DNA of 58,943 bases. It comes from Alphaproteobacteria bacterium (lineage in GTDB: Bacteria > Pseudomonadota > Alphaproteobacteria > Rhizobiales > Methyloligellaceae). The position numbers and the translations under genes were made by a program. Shown here one piece after another: positions 1 through 11,944 of the stretch. The notes under the pieces are model-generated. The model was not told the DNA's origin, made no database searches, and saw only the letters and a list, made by a program, of their open reading frames with translations. How positions within the stretch are numbered: position 1 is the stretch's first letter; the number at the start of each line of letters is the position of its first letter. The stretch covers positions 5,001-63,943 of the forward strand of contig VGDX01000016.1 in assembly GCA_016869535.1 (NCBI GenBank), in the 5' to 3' direction.

Positions 1-223
1 CCGCCGCATGGGGGATGCCTGACAAGACCGAACTGCCTTCGATCGATCCTGCAAGCTGCGGAGACGATATAGGGTGTTTCGCAGGCTAATGAACCCCCAA
101 CGGCACAAGTTCCAGCCTCGCTCGTAGAGGGACAGAAACCGCTGCGGTTTTGTCCGCCCAAGTTCCGAGGGATGCACGCAAAATGCGTGCGGGGCGGCGA
201 ACCACTAGACGGGGGAAGACGGA
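1..223. other. Leading non-coding stretch
   Basis: No gene is supported here. The reading frames that cross it are antisense continuations from the peptidase gene that follows. The segment should hold the promoter of that gene. A purine-rich ribosome-binding site (GGGGGAAG) sits at 211-218, just before the TTG start at 224. I could not pick out a convincing -35/-10 pair. Confidence 0.5.
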
Positions 224-2257
224 TTGATTAAGCGCCGCGGTCGCTTCGCGCGTCGTAAGCTCGGCCAGGCCCTCGTGCCGGCCGGCGCTCGCGGACTCCC
301 ATCCATCTTCCTTGGTGAAACTCCCAAAGCTGAACGCAAAATTCCCGCGGTCTATCTCTGCGAAACCGGTCCGGACGGGGCATGCCGGCTGAAATGGCTG
401 GCGAGCACATGTCTTGCCGGCATGGTCGGCGTTTGCCTCATCGGGGTCGCGGTCTATGCGTCGATGAATATGTCGGACGGCACCGGCATGGTGAGTTCGA
501 TCAAACGCGCAAGCCTCGCCGCGTTGCAGCCGATCCGCACCGCGCGCCTCGCCAAGGACGGACAGAGCATCACCGGGCAAAAAGGCGATCGCATCCAGAC
601 GAGTTCCGCCGGCTTCGCCACCCGCCAGGTCATCCACGACACGGTCATCGAGCGGCAAGGCAGCCGCGAATTCATCACCATCAAGCCGTATATGCGCATC
701 GTCGGTGGACTGGCCACCGAACTCCCCGAAGATGCGAAAGAGCTTCCCCCCTTCAATCCCTTCCAGCTTTATTCCGACACGACCCCTGTCGGGGCCGGCG
801 ACACCGCCCAGGACGCGGCGCAAGCCGTCAGCATCAACGTGGTGGAAGTGCCGGGTGGCCTCCTGCCGCCGTCTGATCAGATCGAACTGCGTGCCGAAGA
901 CATAAGCCGGCTGATCGCCGAGGCCGCGGAGAATTTCGCCTATGCCGAAGGATCGCTTGCACTCGGCGAGGCCGGGGCGGAGGCGAAGGACGCAGGCCTG
1001 CTGCAGCTCGCCTCATACAGCCCGCATGACAACATCAAGACCGGATCGCTCGCGCCCAACACCACGGTGCTGCACAAATCCCTCGACGAAGACGAAGGCG
1101 AGGAAGATCTGAGCGACGAGAGCGCCCCCGGCGCCGAGACCAAGACGCTGACCGCCGGCCGCGGCGACACGCTGCTCAGCCTGTTCATCAAGGCCGGCAC
1201 CGATGCCGGCCAAGCCAAGTCGATCATCGAGACCCTCGAGCCCGTGTTCGCGCCGAAGGATTTGAAAGCCGGGCAGACCATCGAGTTCCGGCTGGTGCCC
1301 GCCCCCTCCGACACCGGCCAGATGGAGCCCGTACGCGTCAGCCTGTTCGCCAAGGACGGCGCGCATCTGGCGAGCGCCAGGCGCAGCCGCGACGGCGAGT
1401 ATCACGCCACCACCGAGGCCCCGGCCCACTCCCCCAAGGTGCAGCAGGCCGCCAACCGCTCGACGCTCTATTCCGCCTTCTATCACGCCGCGCTCGCGCA
1501 GGCGCTGCCGGCGACCATCATCCATAAGCTGCTCAAGGTCCATTCCTACGACATCGACTTCAAGCAGAAGGTCCGCGCCGGCGACACTTTCGAAGCCTTC
1601 TTCGACGGCGACGAAGAGGAGATGGGCGAGCTGCTCTACACCGCCATGACCGTCGACGGGCAGATCCGCCGCTTCTTCCGCTTCCGCACCCCCGACGACG
1701 CGATCGACTTCTATGACGAGCACGGCAACAGCGCGAAGAAATTCCTGATGCGCAATCCGGTGAAGGGCGGCCGCTACACCTCAGGCTTCGGCGACCGCAA
1801 GCATCCGCTGCTCCGCCGCTGGCGCATGCATTCGGGCGTCGACTGGGCGGCGCCGGCCGGCACCCCGATCATCGCCGCCGGCGACGGCATCGTCGAGATG
1901 GTCGGGCGCAACGGCGGCTACGGCAATTACGTGCGCATCCGCCACAATAACGGCTTCGCCACCGCCTACGGCCACATGCTCCGCTACGGCGACGGCATGG
2001 AGCCCGGCGTCAGCGTGAAGCAGGGCCAGATCATCGGCTATGTCGGCTCGACCGGCATGTCCACCGGCCCGCATTGTCACTACGAGGTGCTGATCAACGG
2101 CGACTTCGTCAACCCGATGACCATCGCCGTACCGCGCGGGCTTCAGCTTTCCGGACGCGAGCTCGCCGCCTTCCAGAAGGAGCGCCGGCGCATCGAGACG
2201 CTGATGCAGATGGATCCGGTCACGAACCGAGTCGCCCAGGCCAGCGCCGCTCAGTAG
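224..2257 (+). CDS. M23 family metallopeptidase, membrane-anchored
   Basis: A 677-residue envelope protein predicted to cut peptidoglycan cross-bridges or to act as a division or elongation cofactor. One hydrophobic segment near residues 57-79 would anchor it in the inner membrane. A LysM/OapA-like segment lies around residues 308-365. The C-terminal M23 (LytM) domain covers about 520-645. The zinc site is complete: H536 and D540 (HSGVD), then H617 and H619 (PHCHYE), so it should be active. The start is TTG at 224, chosen for the strong purine run 6 bases upstream. It converges on clpB across a palindromic repeat. The long acidic linker (residues 280-305) is unremarkable for the family. Confidence 0.87.
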   Translation: MIKRRGRFARRKLGQALVPAGARGLPSIFLGETPKAERKIPAVYLCETGPDGACRLKWLASTCLAGMVGVCLIGVAVYASMNMSDGTGMVSSIKRASLAALQPIRTARLAKDGQSITGQKGDRIQTSSAGFATRQVIHDTVIERQGSREFITIKPYMRIVGGLATELPEDAKELPPFNPFQLYSDTTPVGAGDTAQDAAQAVSINVVEVPGGLLPPSDQIELRAEDISRLIAEAAENFAYAEGSLALGEAGAEAKDAGLLQLASYSPHDNIKTGSLAPNTTVLHKSLDEDEGEEDLSDESAPGAETKTLTAGRGDTLLSLFIKAGTDAGQAKSIIETLEPVFAPKDLKAGQTIEFRLVPAPSDTGQMEPVRVSLFAKDGAHLASARRSRDGEYHATTEAPAHSPKVQQAANRSTLYSAFYHAALAQALPATIIHKLLKVHSYDIDFKQKVRAGDTFEAFFDGDEEEMGELLYTAMTVDGQIRRFFRFRTPDDAIDFYDEHGNSAKKFLMRNPVKGGRYTSGFGDRKHPLLRRWRMHSGVDWAAPAGTPIIAAGDGIVEMVGRNGGYGNYVRIRHNNGFATAYGHMLRYGDGMEPGVSVKQGQIIGYVGSTGMSTGPHCHYEVLINGDFVNPMTIAVPRGLQLSGRELAAFQKERRRIETLMQMDPVTNRVAQASAAQ

Positions 2258-2302
2258 TTTTCCGCTTCTCCCCTTTCCCCCTCCCCGACAATCACAAGAC
2301 AT

Positions 2303-2361
2303 CGTCATTCCGGCGAAAGCCGGAATCTAGTTGCTGGACCCCGGCTTGCGCCGGGGTGACG
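2303..2361. repeat. REP-like double-hairpin palindromic element
   Basis: Two back-to-back hairpins lie here: ATTCCGGC/GCCGGAAT (2307-2326) and ACCCCGGC/GCCGGGGT (2338-2357). The outer ends CGTCA/TGACG also pair. This is the widespread extragenic palindrome that, when mistranslated, gives the familiar SFRRKPESS or TPAQAGVQ peptides. It lies between two convergent genes, where it may terminate both transcripts. Confidence 0.8.
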
Positions 2362-2389
2362 CGAGGGTGCGAGCCTGCCATTTATGCCA

Positions 2390-4996
<2,607 letters not shown>

Positions 4997-5074
4997 GAAA
5001 CGGCCCCTCTTCGTCACGGCATGGGGATGTGGCGGGAAAGGTTCGCTTCGTTAAGCTCAACCCTCGACCCCGAC

Positions 5075-5103
5075 ATATAGCGCCCAAATCCTTGCGCAGA
5101 AAG
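5075..5103 (-). promoter_or_regulatory. Candidate RpoH (sigma-32) promoter of clpB
   Basis: On the minus strand, CTTTCT (5098-5103), a 17-base spacer and CTATAT followed by GTCGG (5075-5080 onward) resemble the alphaproteobacterial heat-shock promoter (CTTG-type -35, CyTATnTnnG -10). It ends about 80 bases before the clpB start. This is a motif match only. Confidence 0.45.
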
Positions 5104-5213
5104 GGGTTTAGACCGGCCCCGGCACAGCAGAATAACCCGAAAGTGTTGCCCCTCGGCACTAACGGAGACGGGTGGGAACTCTAGAATTTGAACGGCGGTA
5201 AAGGCGCGCATGG

Positions 5214-8200
5214 ATGGCGCCGGCCGTCGGGGGAATTGAGTTGAGCCATCCGTGCGGAAGCCGGTCGGTTCGTAGCGGCCGGCGCGCAAGGCCTGCACGC
5301 AGCGCGCAGCAACGACCCATACCACTGCCGAGGCTTGCCCGCGCCGACCGCAAATCGCTGCTGCTCGGCACCGCCCTCGCCTCGACGCTACTGCTCGGAA
5401 CGTTCTCCCTCCCCAGCCCGGCGGTGGCGATAGATTGCACGCAGCCGGCTCCGCCGGCCCCCATCACCGAGTTCAATGTTAACGACGGCATCACGTGCAA
5501 CAACACGGCCGACCGCAACAATGGTGCGGTCAGCGACGTCATCCTGCTGACAACCGATGGCGTCAACTATTCCATCGACCTCTATAATAGTGGAGACCTG
5601 ACCGCGAACGCCAACGCTGCCGCCTACGGCATCAACACCGCGGTATCGGGGGGCGATAGTCCAATCACCATCGAGAATCTCGGCGACATCTCCGCGACCT
5701 CGACCGGGAATAATGCCTTCGGCGTGTCCGCCCGCGTGTACGACGCCTTGATTGAGCCGATCGTCAGTCCAGTCATCGTCACGAATAACGGCGACATCAC
5801 CGCAAGCGCCACAACGGGGTCCTCCTTCGGCATCTTCGTGGACATCGGCGCCGCCTCGCGTAATGCCCCCCTGAGTTCCATAACCATCGTGAATGGCGGG
5901 ACGATCACAAGTTCCGCCGGGGACGATTCCTTCGGCATCTTTGCTCGAAGCTTCGGCCTTGACAGCGACATTTCCATTAATAACAGCGCCGCAATCACGA
6001 CCGATGCTACTGAGGCTGCCCTCGGCATCTATGCGAGCACGACTGGCACCAACGCTGCGATCAGTATCCTGAATTCCGGAGCGCTCGCGGTATCCAGCAC
6101 GAATTTCGATGCCTACGGCATCCTTGCGAAAACGCATGACGGCACTAGCCCGCTCAGCATTGTAAACAGCGGCGACGGCGAGATAATCGCCGACAGGGTT
6201 GGCTACGGAATTAAAGCTCTGTCCGGCGCCGCCGGCCCCGGTGCCGCCAGCCCCCTCGAGATCGTGAACGGCGGTAATTTCGTCATCACGGGGGAGGGTG
6301 CACTTGGTATCGATGCGTTGACTTCGACGCTCGGCGGTCAAAGCCCCCTCAGCATCGTCAATAGCGGTAATTTCGAGTTGACCGCCACGGTCGCGGGCGG
6401 CATCGGCATTCAGGGGCAAACGTCTTTCGGCTTCGGTCCCCTCAGCATCGTCAACAGCGGCGACTTCGCCATAATCGCTGCAGGCAACGGCTTCGGCATC
6501 CTAGGCCAAACGTTTAACGGCAACAGTTCGATTGAGATCATAAACGGCGGGGACTTCGCCATAGAAGCCGAGGCCGTTGCCTACGGCATTCAGACCACAT
6601 CGAGCGCGAACAGCCCCGTCGCCATCGATAACGACGGCGACTTTGCCGTGACCAGTTCGCAAGATATTGCTTTCGGCATTAGAGCGCAGGCGTTTTACGG
6701 TAATAGTACCCTAAGCATCGTCAACAGCGGCGCCTTCACGGTGACCGCGGCGACCTTCGGCTACGGCATTCAGGCGGGGACATATAACGGCGCCAGTCCC
6801 CTTCAGATCGACAATAGCGGCGACCTGGCGGTAATTGCCATGGTCCGGGCCAACGGCATTAGCGCGCTTACGTTTGAAGGCGGCAGTACCGTCAGCATTG
6901 AAAATAGCGGCGACCTCGTCGTGATCAGCGCGGGGGGAAACGCAGCCGGCATCCGCGGAGAAACGGCGGATGACATCAGTCCGCTAAGCATCGTGAATAG
7001 CGGCGGCATCACCGCGAATGCGGGTATGAACGCCTATGGCATTGCTGCGATTACCCGTGTCCTCGGCAACAGTCCCGTTGAGATCGTGAACGGCGGTGAC
7101 ATCGCGGCGACCAGCACCGGCGGCTACGCCTTCGGTATTTCTGCGCTCACCGACGGCGTCAACAACTCTATCGACATATATAACAGCGGCGATCTGGCTT
7201 CGAATGCCAGCGGACCTTTCGGGAATGCCTACGGTGTTCGCGCCGTTTCTTTTGGCGCCGCCAGCCCGATCAGCGTCAGGAACAGCGGCGATTTGACGGC
7301 AATCGCTACCGGCTATTACGGATGGGCTTTCGGCATTCAGGCCTTTACCCAAGGCGACGGCAGCCCGATCGACATCGTCAATAGCGGCGACCTCACCGCA
7401 AGGGCCGACGGCCGCGCCTTCGGTATTGACGCTCGGTCGCTGGGAGCCGGCAATGCCGTCAGCGTCAGGAATAGCGGCAACATCGTTTCCGAGGGCTATA
7501 TCGCCACGGGCATTTACGCCCTTAGCGCCTATGGTCCGGTCACGATCATCAACAGTGGCAAGCTTTCGACATCCGGAGAGGAAGCGTGGGGCATTAACAG
7601 TATCGCGTTTGGCCCCGACGCCCCAATCAATGTCGTGAATAGCGGTGACATCGCGGTGACAAGCGAGGCGTATGGCGCCTATGGCATCGGCATTGTGATG
7701 CTGGCCGAGGGTGGTGCCATCTCGATCGAGAACAGGAGCCGCATCGACGTAATCAGTAACGGAACGGGCCGAGCTTCCGGCATCCGTGCCTTCGCCGCTG
7801 GCGGCAACAGCCCTGTCACTATCGTCAATAGCGGCGACATCAATGTTAGCGCCGCCGGAGGCGCTTACTATAGTTACGCGCGCGCCATCTCCGCCTTCGC
7901 TGTTGGCGCCGGCAGTCCGCTCTCCATCGAGAACAGCGGTAATGTCTTTGCAAGCGGCCCTCTTTCCACCGGCGTGTATGCATTTTCGCTCCTGAGCGAC
8001 ATCGTCATCGTCAATACGGGGTCGATTTCGGCCGGCACCTTGCTCGCCATCGACACTTACGGCGCAAGCACGCAGATCTTCAACACGGGACGCATCACCG
8101 GCTTCGTCGATCTGACCGACAGTCCCGATCGCTTCTTCAACCAGGCGGGTGGCGTGTTCGAGACCAAGCTTACGAGCGATTTCGGCGGCGGCGGCGACCT

Positions 8201-9692
8201 GTTCCGCAACGAGGCTGGAGGCATGGTTCTTGCCGCCACCGATCCGGACCTGCGCGAGCGAAGCGCGTTCATCAATCTGGAGCGCTTCGAGAACCGTGGG
8301 CTGATCTCCATGGTCGACGGCCGCGTGGGCGATGTGTTCGAGATCTCCAACACGGTCGGGCAAGAGGACCTCACCTTCGCGGCCTCAGGCGGCTCGACCC
8401 TTGCCGTCGATGCCTTTCTCGGCGGGCCTGGTTCGGTGTCGGACGAGTTCATCGTCAACGGCAAGATCACCGGCAAGACGGTATTGCAGGTGAACAATAC
8501 CAATCCGGGTATCGGGTCGGCCAACGCCATCATTCCGGTGATCTTCGCCAATGGCGCCGTGAAGAGTGACGCCTTCTTCCTGACGGAGCCGATCGACACC
8601 GGCTTGTTCCAATACGATCTGTTCTTCCGGCCCACGGGCAGCGGCATTTTCGAGCTCAGGAGTTTCACCGGTCCTGGTGCTCTGCTCCTGCCGCAGTTGA
8701 TCACCGCCACGCAGGACATCTGGCACCAGGGTTCGTCGACCTGGTTCGACCGCACCGCCGATCTCAGGGTGCTGCTCGCCGGCGGCGTGACGCCCACCGC
8801 CTATAATCCCAATGGCGGCTACGTTGACGGCGCCGCGGCTGGATCCGGTTCATTCACGCCGGCGGTGTGGGCCAGAGGCTCGGGCGCCTGGCTCGACCGC
8901 GACGGCAGCGAGACGGTCAATGCCTTTGGGCGCAACTACACTTTCGATCTCAGCCGCGATCTCGACGTGCTCGACTGGCAGATGGGCCTCGATCTCGGCC
9001 ACCGCGACCTGCTGTCACCTGGGGATATTCTCGTGTTCGGGGTGCTCGGCGGTTTTGTCGGCGCCGGCCTCGACTATGACCAGCTCGCCCGGCAATTCGA
9101 CTTCTCCGGCGGACAGGTCGGCGGCTATGCCACCTATCTCAGAGGCGGTCTGTTCGTCGATACCCTGCTCAACGCCCATCTCCTGGAGATGGATACCGCC
9201 GCGCTCGGCATGCCGAGCTCGCTCGACGCCAATACGCTGGGGCTTAGAACAGACACCGGCTACCGCTTCGGTTCGTTCAATGGCGGCGCGTTCATCGAGC
9301 CTCTGGCCACCATCGAAGTGCTGTGGTCGGACATTGACGGCTTCATCAATAGCGGCAACCGCGTCTCCTTCGACGACGAGGCCAATGTGCGCGGCCGTCT
9401 CGGCCTGCGCGCCGGTACGTCCTATCCAGTGTGGAACGGCACCACGATGGAGCCGTTCGTGATCGGCAGTTTGTGGGGCCATCTCTCCGGCGACAACCAA
9501 GCGACGCTCGTCTCCTCAGGCACCACTTTCCGCTTCGAGGACAATCTCGACGATGTGTGGGGCGAGGTGTCGGCAGGCGTCAACTTCTTCAACCCGTCGG
9601 CAGGGACGGCCGTGTTCGCCAAGCTCGACGTCACCTTCGGCGACGACGTCGACGGCATCGGCGGCAAAGCCGGCATGCGCGTCGCCTGGTAG
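5214..9692 (+). CDS. Autotransporter with repetitive beta-solenoid passenger
   Basis: A 1,492-residue type V secreted surface protein. An extended N-terminus leads into a hydrophobic signal segment (about residues 44-70) ending in a PAVA-type cleavage site. The passenger (about 115-970) has some 28 degenerate repeats of about 30 residues with the core pattern SP(L/I)xIVNSGD...YGI.A.T, as expected for a right-handed parallel beta-helix. The C-terminal autotransporter barrel occupies roughly the last 280 residues and ends in the aromatic residue W, as outer-membrane barrels do. The start at 5214 is the longest ATG option; a shorter one near the signal segment is possible. It stands alone between clpB (divergent) and a small membrane protein. 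Its ligand cannot be told from sequence. Confidence 0.85.
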   Translation: MAPAVGGIELSHPCGSRSVRSGRRARPARSAQQRPIPLPRLARADRKSLLLGTALASTLLLGTFSLPSPAVAIDCTQPAPPAPITEFNVNDGITCNNTADRNNGAVSDVILLTTDGVNYSIDLYNSGDLTANANAAAYGINTAVSGGDSPITIENLGDISATSTGNNAFGVSARVYDALIEPIVSPVIVTNNGDITASATTGSSFGIFVDIGAASRNAPLSSITIVNGGTITSSAGDDSFGIFARSFGLDSDISINNSAAITTDATEAALGIYASTTGTNAAISILNSGALAVSSTNFDAYGILAKTHDGTSPLSIVNSGDGEIIADRVGYGIKALSGAAGPGAASPLEIVNGGNFVITGEGALGIDALTSTLGGQSPLSIVNSGNFELTATVAGGIGIQGQTSFGFGPLSIVNSGDFAIIAAGNGFGILGQTFNGNSSIEIINGGDFAIEAEAVAYGIQTTSSANSPVAIDNDGDFAVTSSQDIAFGIRAQAFYGNSTLSIVNSGAFTVTAATFGYGIQAGTYNGASPLQIDNSGDLAVIAMVRANGISALTFEGGSTVSIENSGDLVVISAGGNAAGIRGETADDISPLSIVNSGGITANAGMNAYGIAAITRVLGNSPVEIVNGGDIAATSTGGYAFGISALTDGVNNSIDIYNSGDLASNASGPFGNAYGVRAVSFGAASPISVRNSGDLTAIATGYYGWAFGIQAFTQGDGSPIDIVNSGDLTARADGRAFGIDARSLGAGNAVSVRNSGNIVSEGYIATGIYALSAYGPVTIINSGKLSTSGEEAWGINSIAFGPDAPINVVNSGDIAVTSEAYGAYGIGIVMLAEGGAISIENRSRIDVISNGTGRASGIRAFAAGGNSPVTIVNSGDINVSAAGGAYYSYARAISAFAVGAGSPLSIENSGNVFASGPLSTGVYAFSLLSDIVIVNTGSISAGTLLAIDTYGASTQIFNTGRITGFVDLTDSPDRFFNQAGGVFETKLTSDFGGGGDLFRNEAGGMVLAATDPDLRERSAFINLERFENRGLISMVDGRVGDVFEISNTVGQEDLTFAASGGSTLAVDAFLGGPGSVSDEFIVNGKITGKTVLQVNNTNPGIGSANAIIPVIFANGAVKSDAFFLTEPIDTGLFQYDLFFRPTGSGIFELRSFTGPGALLLPQLITATQDIWHQGSSTWFDRTADLRVLLAGGVTPTAYNPNGGYVDGAAAGSGSFTPAVWARGSGAWLDRDGSETVNAFGRNYTFDLSRDLDVLDWQMGLDLGHRDLLSPGDILVFGVLGGFVGAGLDYDQLARQFDFSGGQVGGYATYLRGGLFVDTLLNAHLLEMDTAALGMPSSLDANTLGLRTDTGYRFGSFNGGAFIEPLATIEVLWSDIDGFINSGNRVSFDDEANVRGRLGLRAGTSYPVWNGTTMEPFVIGSLWGHLSGDNQATLVSSGTTFRFEDNLDDVWGEVSAGVNFFNPSAGTAVFAKLDVTFGDDVDGIGGKAGMRVAW
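5559..8123 (+). repeat. Passenger-domain repeat array (about 28 units)
   Basis: Coding repeats with a period of 87-105 bases, each encoding NSGD or NGGD followed by an AYGI-like turn. The units have diverged at the DNA level, so this is an old protein repeat and not a CRISPR or recent tandem duplication. The codon pattern opens long antisense frames across the array. Confidence 0.8.
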
Positions 9693-9808
9693 GCGCCTGT
9701 CATTTATGAGGTTGGTAAGAGAGGGGATACAACTGGCGCAGCCTCCCCGGTTGGGCTAGCCTATGGCATGCGCGCAAGCGCTAAAGCTAAAACTTGATGG
9801 GGGGAATC

Positions 9809-10075
9809 ATGGATATCGTGGCAGTCATTGTCGCCCTGGTTATCGGTGCAATCGCCGGCTGGCTTGCCGGGGTCATCGTCGAGGGCGGAGGCTTCGGCCT
9901 GCTCGGCAACATGCTGGTCGGCATCGCCGGCGCGTTTATCGCAGGCCTGCTGTTCCCGAGACTCGGCCTTGGCTTGATGCTTGGCGGCGGGGTCGTCGGC
10001 GCCATCGTCACCTCAGCGCTCGGGGCGATCGTCCTGCTGGTTGTCATCAACCTGCTGCAGCGCCTCTTTGCATAG
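9809..10075 (+). CDS. GlsB/YeaQ/YmgE family small membrane protein
   Basis: An 88-residue, very hydrophobic protein with three predicted membrane helices separated by glycine-rich turns. It matches the transglycosylase-associated/GlsB family, small inner-membrane proteins linked to envelope or stress responses whose molecular role is not settled. I chose ATG at 9809 because GGGGGA lies 4 bases before it; a TTG/ATG pair at 9794-9799 in the same frame is less likely. It follows the autotransporter by 116 bases on the same strand with no obvious terminator between them. Confidence 0.8.
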   Translation: MDIVAVIVALVIGAIAGWLAGVIVEGGGFGLLGNMLVGIAGAFIAGLLFPRLGLGLMLGGGVVGAIVTSALGAIVLLVVINLLQRLFA

Positions 10076-10147
10076 ATCGAGGCGACAGGTACCGCGCTCG
10101 CGCGTTACCTGAAAGCAGGCGTGTCCGTCGTAAAGTAATCAGTCCCG

Positions 10148-10669
10148 CTAGCTCACCTGATCGGGAGCGGGCTCGTCTGCGCTTTGCGTCTCGGACGGCT
10201 CAGCACCGTTCGCCTCGCGCGGCGCGTCGCTGCCATTACCCTGGCGGCCGCGATCGCGTCCGCCGCCATGGCGCATATCGCGGGGCTCGCGCGGATCCAT
10301 GGCGCTTGACTCGGCACCTGCACCTTCGCCTTCGCCGCCCTCTTCGGCGTCGCCGCCATCGTGCGTGAAGCGCGAGCGGAATCCACCATTAGGCCCGTCG
10401 CCTTGATGGGCGCCATGCGGACCCATTTGCTGCTGAGCCGCCATGATGATGCGATTGTAATGCTCGGCGTGTTGGAGATAGCTCTCCGCCGTGATCATGT
10501 CGCCGGAGGCGAGAGCGTCGCGCGCGAGCGACATGTATTTCTCGGCGATATGCGCCGCGGTCCCGCGGATCTTCACGTCGGGGCCGTTCGATTCGAAATT
10601 CCGCGCCAATGGATTTTGGGGCTTACGGCCGCGACCGCGGCCCCTACGATTCTGCTGTCCTTGCCTCAT
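10148..10669 (-). CDS. DUF4167 domain-containing protein
   Basis: A 173-residue protein with an Arg/Gly-rich start (MRQGQQNRRGRGRGRK) that suggests nucleic-acid contact. The compact DUF4167 core follows (about 20-80, around HIAEKYMSLARDALASGD...AESYLQHAEHYNRI), and the tail is low-complexity, acidic and Gly-rich. The family is largely confined to Alphaproteobacteria and has no established function. Its position downstream of prmC-prfA is conserved in rhizobia. A 381-base gap separates it from prmC, so it may have its own promoter. Confidence 0.85.
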   Translation of the reverse strand: MRQGQQNRRGRGRGRKPQNPLARNFESNGPDVKIRGTAAHIAEKYMSLARDALASGDMITAESYLQHAEHYNRIIMAAQQQMGPHGAHQGDGPNGGFRSRFTHDGGDAEEGGEGEGAGAESSAMDPREPRDMRHGGGRDRGRQGNGSDAPREANGAEPSETQSADEPAPDQVS

Positions 10670-11050
10670 GGGCTTCCGTCACCTGAAATGCGGCGAATGC
10701 CGCCGTTTCTCCCTGCTCACTTTACAAAACGCATGCCGCGATCAGACCTGATGCGCTACTTCACATCCGGAATGCCGGCTCAAGCTGACGCAAATCGTCT
10801 CGCGCTTTCGCTGCCTTGTCTTGGGTCGATCTCTGGCGCGTTGCTACCCGTTACTCGCGCCTGACAACCTCAATCTGATGGGCGGTCGAGCGTCTCCTGA
10901 ACGTCCCGAGAGGCGGGAGCCTTTCAATCGAGGTTCACGAGATATCCGCTCTTGTTGCCTTGCAACTGGCCTTATTTAACTAAACTGGCCAAGAACTTCG
11001 TTTTGCTGGCCAGAAACTACTCCGAACACTGTTGCTTTCCAAGCCTTTTT
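10670..11050. other. Intergenic region upstream of the DUF4167 gene
   Basis: About 380 bases with no supported gene. Three copies of (A)CTGGCC occur at 10964-10971, 10983-10990 and 11005-11011, spaced about 20 bases apart. A short palindrome AGCCT-loop-AGGCT lies next to the prmC stop. The region should contain the promoter of the DUF4167 gene and the 3' end of the prmC transcript. Confidence 0.4.
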
Positions 11051-11944
11051 TTAGGCTGCGACGTTCTGCTCAGGGACTTTCGCCCCCTCAAAGAGAACGA
11101 CACGCGGCCTGCCCGAAAGATCGTGGCGAAGGGCCGGTTCGTCAAGGCCAGCGCTGCCGGTACGAAATAGATCGCGCACGGCATCAGCCTGGCCTGCACC
11201 GATCTCGAGGATGACGGCGCCGCCTGGAGCCAAGAACGCGGCGGCCTTGGCGGCGATGCGACGGTAAGAATCGAGCCCATCGGCGCCGCCGTCGAGCGCG
11301 CGACGCGGATCGTGATCTTTCACCTCGCGCGCCAGGCCCGCGATTTCGTTCGAGGCGACATAAGGAGGATTGGTAAGAATCAAATCGAACGTTCCTGTCA
11401 TGCCGTCGAACCAATCGCCGGTCATAAAAGTTGCGCGCGACTCCAAACCGAGGCGTCGCGCATTGGCCTTAGCGACAGCAAGCGTGCCATCGCTGATATC
11501 GGCGCCGACGCCGCACGCATTTGGCAACTCGGCGAGCAAGGTCAAGAGAATGCAGCCGGTCCCCGTGCCGAGATCGAGCAGTCTGAGCGGCGCGTCATGC
11601 CATGCCTTCCGCGCGATGAAATCGAGCGCAGCCTCGATCAGCGTCTCGGTGTCCGGACGCGGATCGAGCGTGTGCCTGTCGAGGCGAAATTCCCGGCCAT
11701 AGAACTCGCGCATGCCGGTAATGCGCGACACGGGTTCTCCGCCGGCGCGCCGCAAAATCGCGGCGGCAAAACGCGCTGCAGTTTCCGGTGCGAGCTCACG
11801 GTCGGGCTGCGCCATGAAATCCTCACGACTCAATTCTCCGGAGTGAGCGAGAAGCAGCCGTGCATCGAGTTCCGGCGTAGCGACTCCCGCATCGCGCAAT
11901 CGCCGTACCGCCGCAACGTAAGCGTGCCGCATGGTCTCAGCCAT
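11051..11944 (-). CDS. prmC: Peptide chain release factor N5-glutamine methyltransferase PrmC
   Basis: A 297-residue SAM-dependent methyltransferase that methylates the glutamine of the GGQ motif in release factors. A helical N-terminal substrate-binding domain is followed by a Rossmann methyltransferase domain with the SAM motif LDLGTGTGC and the catalytic NPPY. The start ATG at 11944 overlaps the prfA stop (ATGGCTGA), a layout that fits translational coupling to its substrate gene prfA. An in-frame ATG at 11932 is the alternative start. Confidence 0.93.
   Translation of the reverse strand: MAETMRHAYVAAVRRLRDAGVATPELDARLLLAHSGELSREDFMAQPDRELAPETAARFAAAILRRAGGEPVSRITGMREFYGREFRLDRHTLDPRPDTETLIEAALDFIARKAWHDAPLRLLDLGTGTGCILLTLLAELPNACGVGADISDGTLAVAKANARRLGLESRATFMTGDWFDGMTGTFDLILTNPPYVASNEIAGLAREVKDHDPRRALDGGADGLDSYRRIAAKAAAFLAPGGAVILEIGAGQADAVRDLFRTGSAGLDEPALRHDLSGRPRVVLFEGAKVPEQNVAA

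Noticed and set aside
5559..8123. Regular repeats that could suggest a CRISPR array
   Set aside because: The period is about 90 bases, units are degenerate, and they encode a continuous protein repeat. No cas genes are nearby.
5388..8363. Two long minus-strand reading frames (343 and 459 residues) opposite the autotransporter
   Set aside because: They mirror the repeat codon pattern of the passenger, have no recognisable domain or ribosome-binding site, and are best explained as antisense shadow.
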